A stretch of 64,000 nucleotides of DNA from Prosapia bicincta (taxonomy: Eukaryota > Arthropoda > Insecta > Hemiptera > Cercopidae), in assembly GCA_036971475.1 (NCBI GenBank), contig JBAIZL010000003.1:87182042-87246041 (forward strand), in the 5' to 3' direction. The notes under the pieces were generated by a model that made no database searches, was not told where the DNA came from, and worked only from the letters and a program-made list of their open reading frames with translations. This document shows, piece after piece, positions 62,866 through 64,000 of the stretch. Each line of letters begins with the position of its first letter. Positions within the stretch are counted from its first letter, which is position 1. The translations under genes were made by a program, and so were the position numbers.

Positions 62866-63835
62866 TTACACCTACATTACATAAAACAGAAATTGCTAAA
62901 GAGAACTATAAGGCAACTCTGTCAGTGACTTTATATAAACTTGACTAAATAAACTATAAATTATCTCTGAAAATTAAAGTAACTTACTTTTAGTAAAACT
63001 TTTGCATCGAGAAAACACAGAGGTATCCGCACGACTGAGCAAACGTCTGTACTTCATATTAGTTTTACGTTTGTACATCTGTGCTTACGGCACCTTTGAA
63101 GAAAGTGCTCAAGTTGATTTGTGACTTTGCGGTGTATGTTTACTAAAAGTTTTTCTTCTTCGTTGAAATAACTTTGGTGTTTTACAGCTCATTTGTTACA
63201 CATTATTTGCAACTCATTATGAGGTTTATAATGCAAAGAATGTTTGTAAAAACAAGTTATGTCATTTCGTAAACTTAGGAATAACTGTTAGAGATGCACA
63301 TAATTGGTCTAAAGAAATGGTCATTGATTACACCTCGGTAAAATGCAAGGCTACTTTTGAAAGATCCAAATATATATATATTATTTCAAGATTTAGATTT
63401 ACTTGTTGTATATTTAATTAATATTGTATATATATTTCATACCCAAGGATATTTATAAAGCATATTACTGGAAGGTTTGTATGTATTGTAATATATTGGT
63501 ATTGTCAAGAGGTTCGTACACTTTCAATAGGTAACAGAACTGGCAACACGGTTGTTGACAGCGTACAAAGCTCTTGATTATATCAACATATTACATAGAT
63601 GAAAGGCCACGAGAATATTGCTTTATACATATTCTTGATAGTGTAAGGCATAGAAAATATATACATTATCATTTTGATATACACATATATGACTCGCACT
63701 TCTACTGTTGTTGGGTTCACTTCGTCAATGCTAGATGAGATTCTAGCGAAACTTCGGAATTGCGTTTTATACACTAAAAAATGTACTCTGGATAGTAACT
63801 GTTCATTATATTTTTTATCAGTGTAAGAATATTTA
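62865..63835. other. No gene seen
   Basis: AT-rich. Nothing recognised. Confidence 0.5.
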
Positions 63836-63840
63836 TCAAG

Positions 63841-63904
63841 ACACACACACGCACAACTAACACACACACACACACACACACACACACTCGCGCATACACA
63901 CATT

Positions 63905-63982
<78 letters not shown>
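63841..63982 (+). repeat. (CA)n microsatellite, about 142 bp
   Basis: CA with interruptions GCACAACTAA, CTCGCGCATA and ATTGAC, then a pure run from 63906. Confidence 0.95.
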
Positions 63983-63986
<4 letters not shown>

Positions 63987-64000
63987 TACATAAATAAATG

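Overview
This window is AT-rich eukaryotic intergenic or intronic DNA. It has about 468 bp of pure CA in one tract, several other long CA/TA tracts, many minisatellites, decayed non-LTR retrotransposons, hAT-like short DNA elements and tRNA-like SINE relics. No convincing host gene is present. The retrotransposon tails, the CA-tailed interspersed repeat and the hammerhead-bearing fold-backs are of kinds common in arthropods. I infer an insect, perhaps hemipteran, and the species is not determinable from the sequence alone.

Layout. 1-11 kb: a 30-bp minisatellite, a hammerhead-like motif, a CA-tailed interspersed repeat followed by a nested palindrome (6.17-6.65 kb), and a 468-bp CA array. 12-18 kb: a hAT-type element with an exact 8-bp target duplication, a 217-bp fold-back, a CTCF-like site, and a second hAT-like element. 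22.8-30.3 kb: a 28-copy 34-bp minisatellite, a broken coding remnant, a second copy of the CA-tailed repeat, and a 19-bp minisatellite. 32-38.4 kb: an antisense LINE reverse-transcriptase relic interrupted by an LTR-like insertion carrying heat-shock elements, a second LINE relic, and a 30-bp minisatellite. 42-48.7 kb: a satellite built of ~40-bp monomers arranged as ~80-bp dimers, a 241-bp duplication, a third LINE relic, a 260-bp tandem repeat and a 45-bp minisatellite. 53-64 kb: inverted repeats, a duplicated locus carrying a 31-bp minisatellite, and CA/TA/TC tracts.

The most interesting theme is a set of palindromic or half-palindromic repeats whose centres resemble type I hammerhead ribozymes. 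They share CTGATGA, one extra T, a hairpin, GAAA, a tiny self-complementary helix III, and flanking helix I strands that pair in the best copies. The helix sequences differ between families (GATGAC, GTTGG, AACGA, GGAG) while pairing is kept. Such motifs are known from Penelope-like elements and retrozymes. The assignment here rests on sequence pattern only.

None of the open reading frames is a good protein-coding gene. Most long ones are CA/TG tracts or minisatellites whose unit length keeps a frame open. Recognisable coding matter is limited to broken LINE ORF2 fragments and one decayed fragment of an unnamed family.
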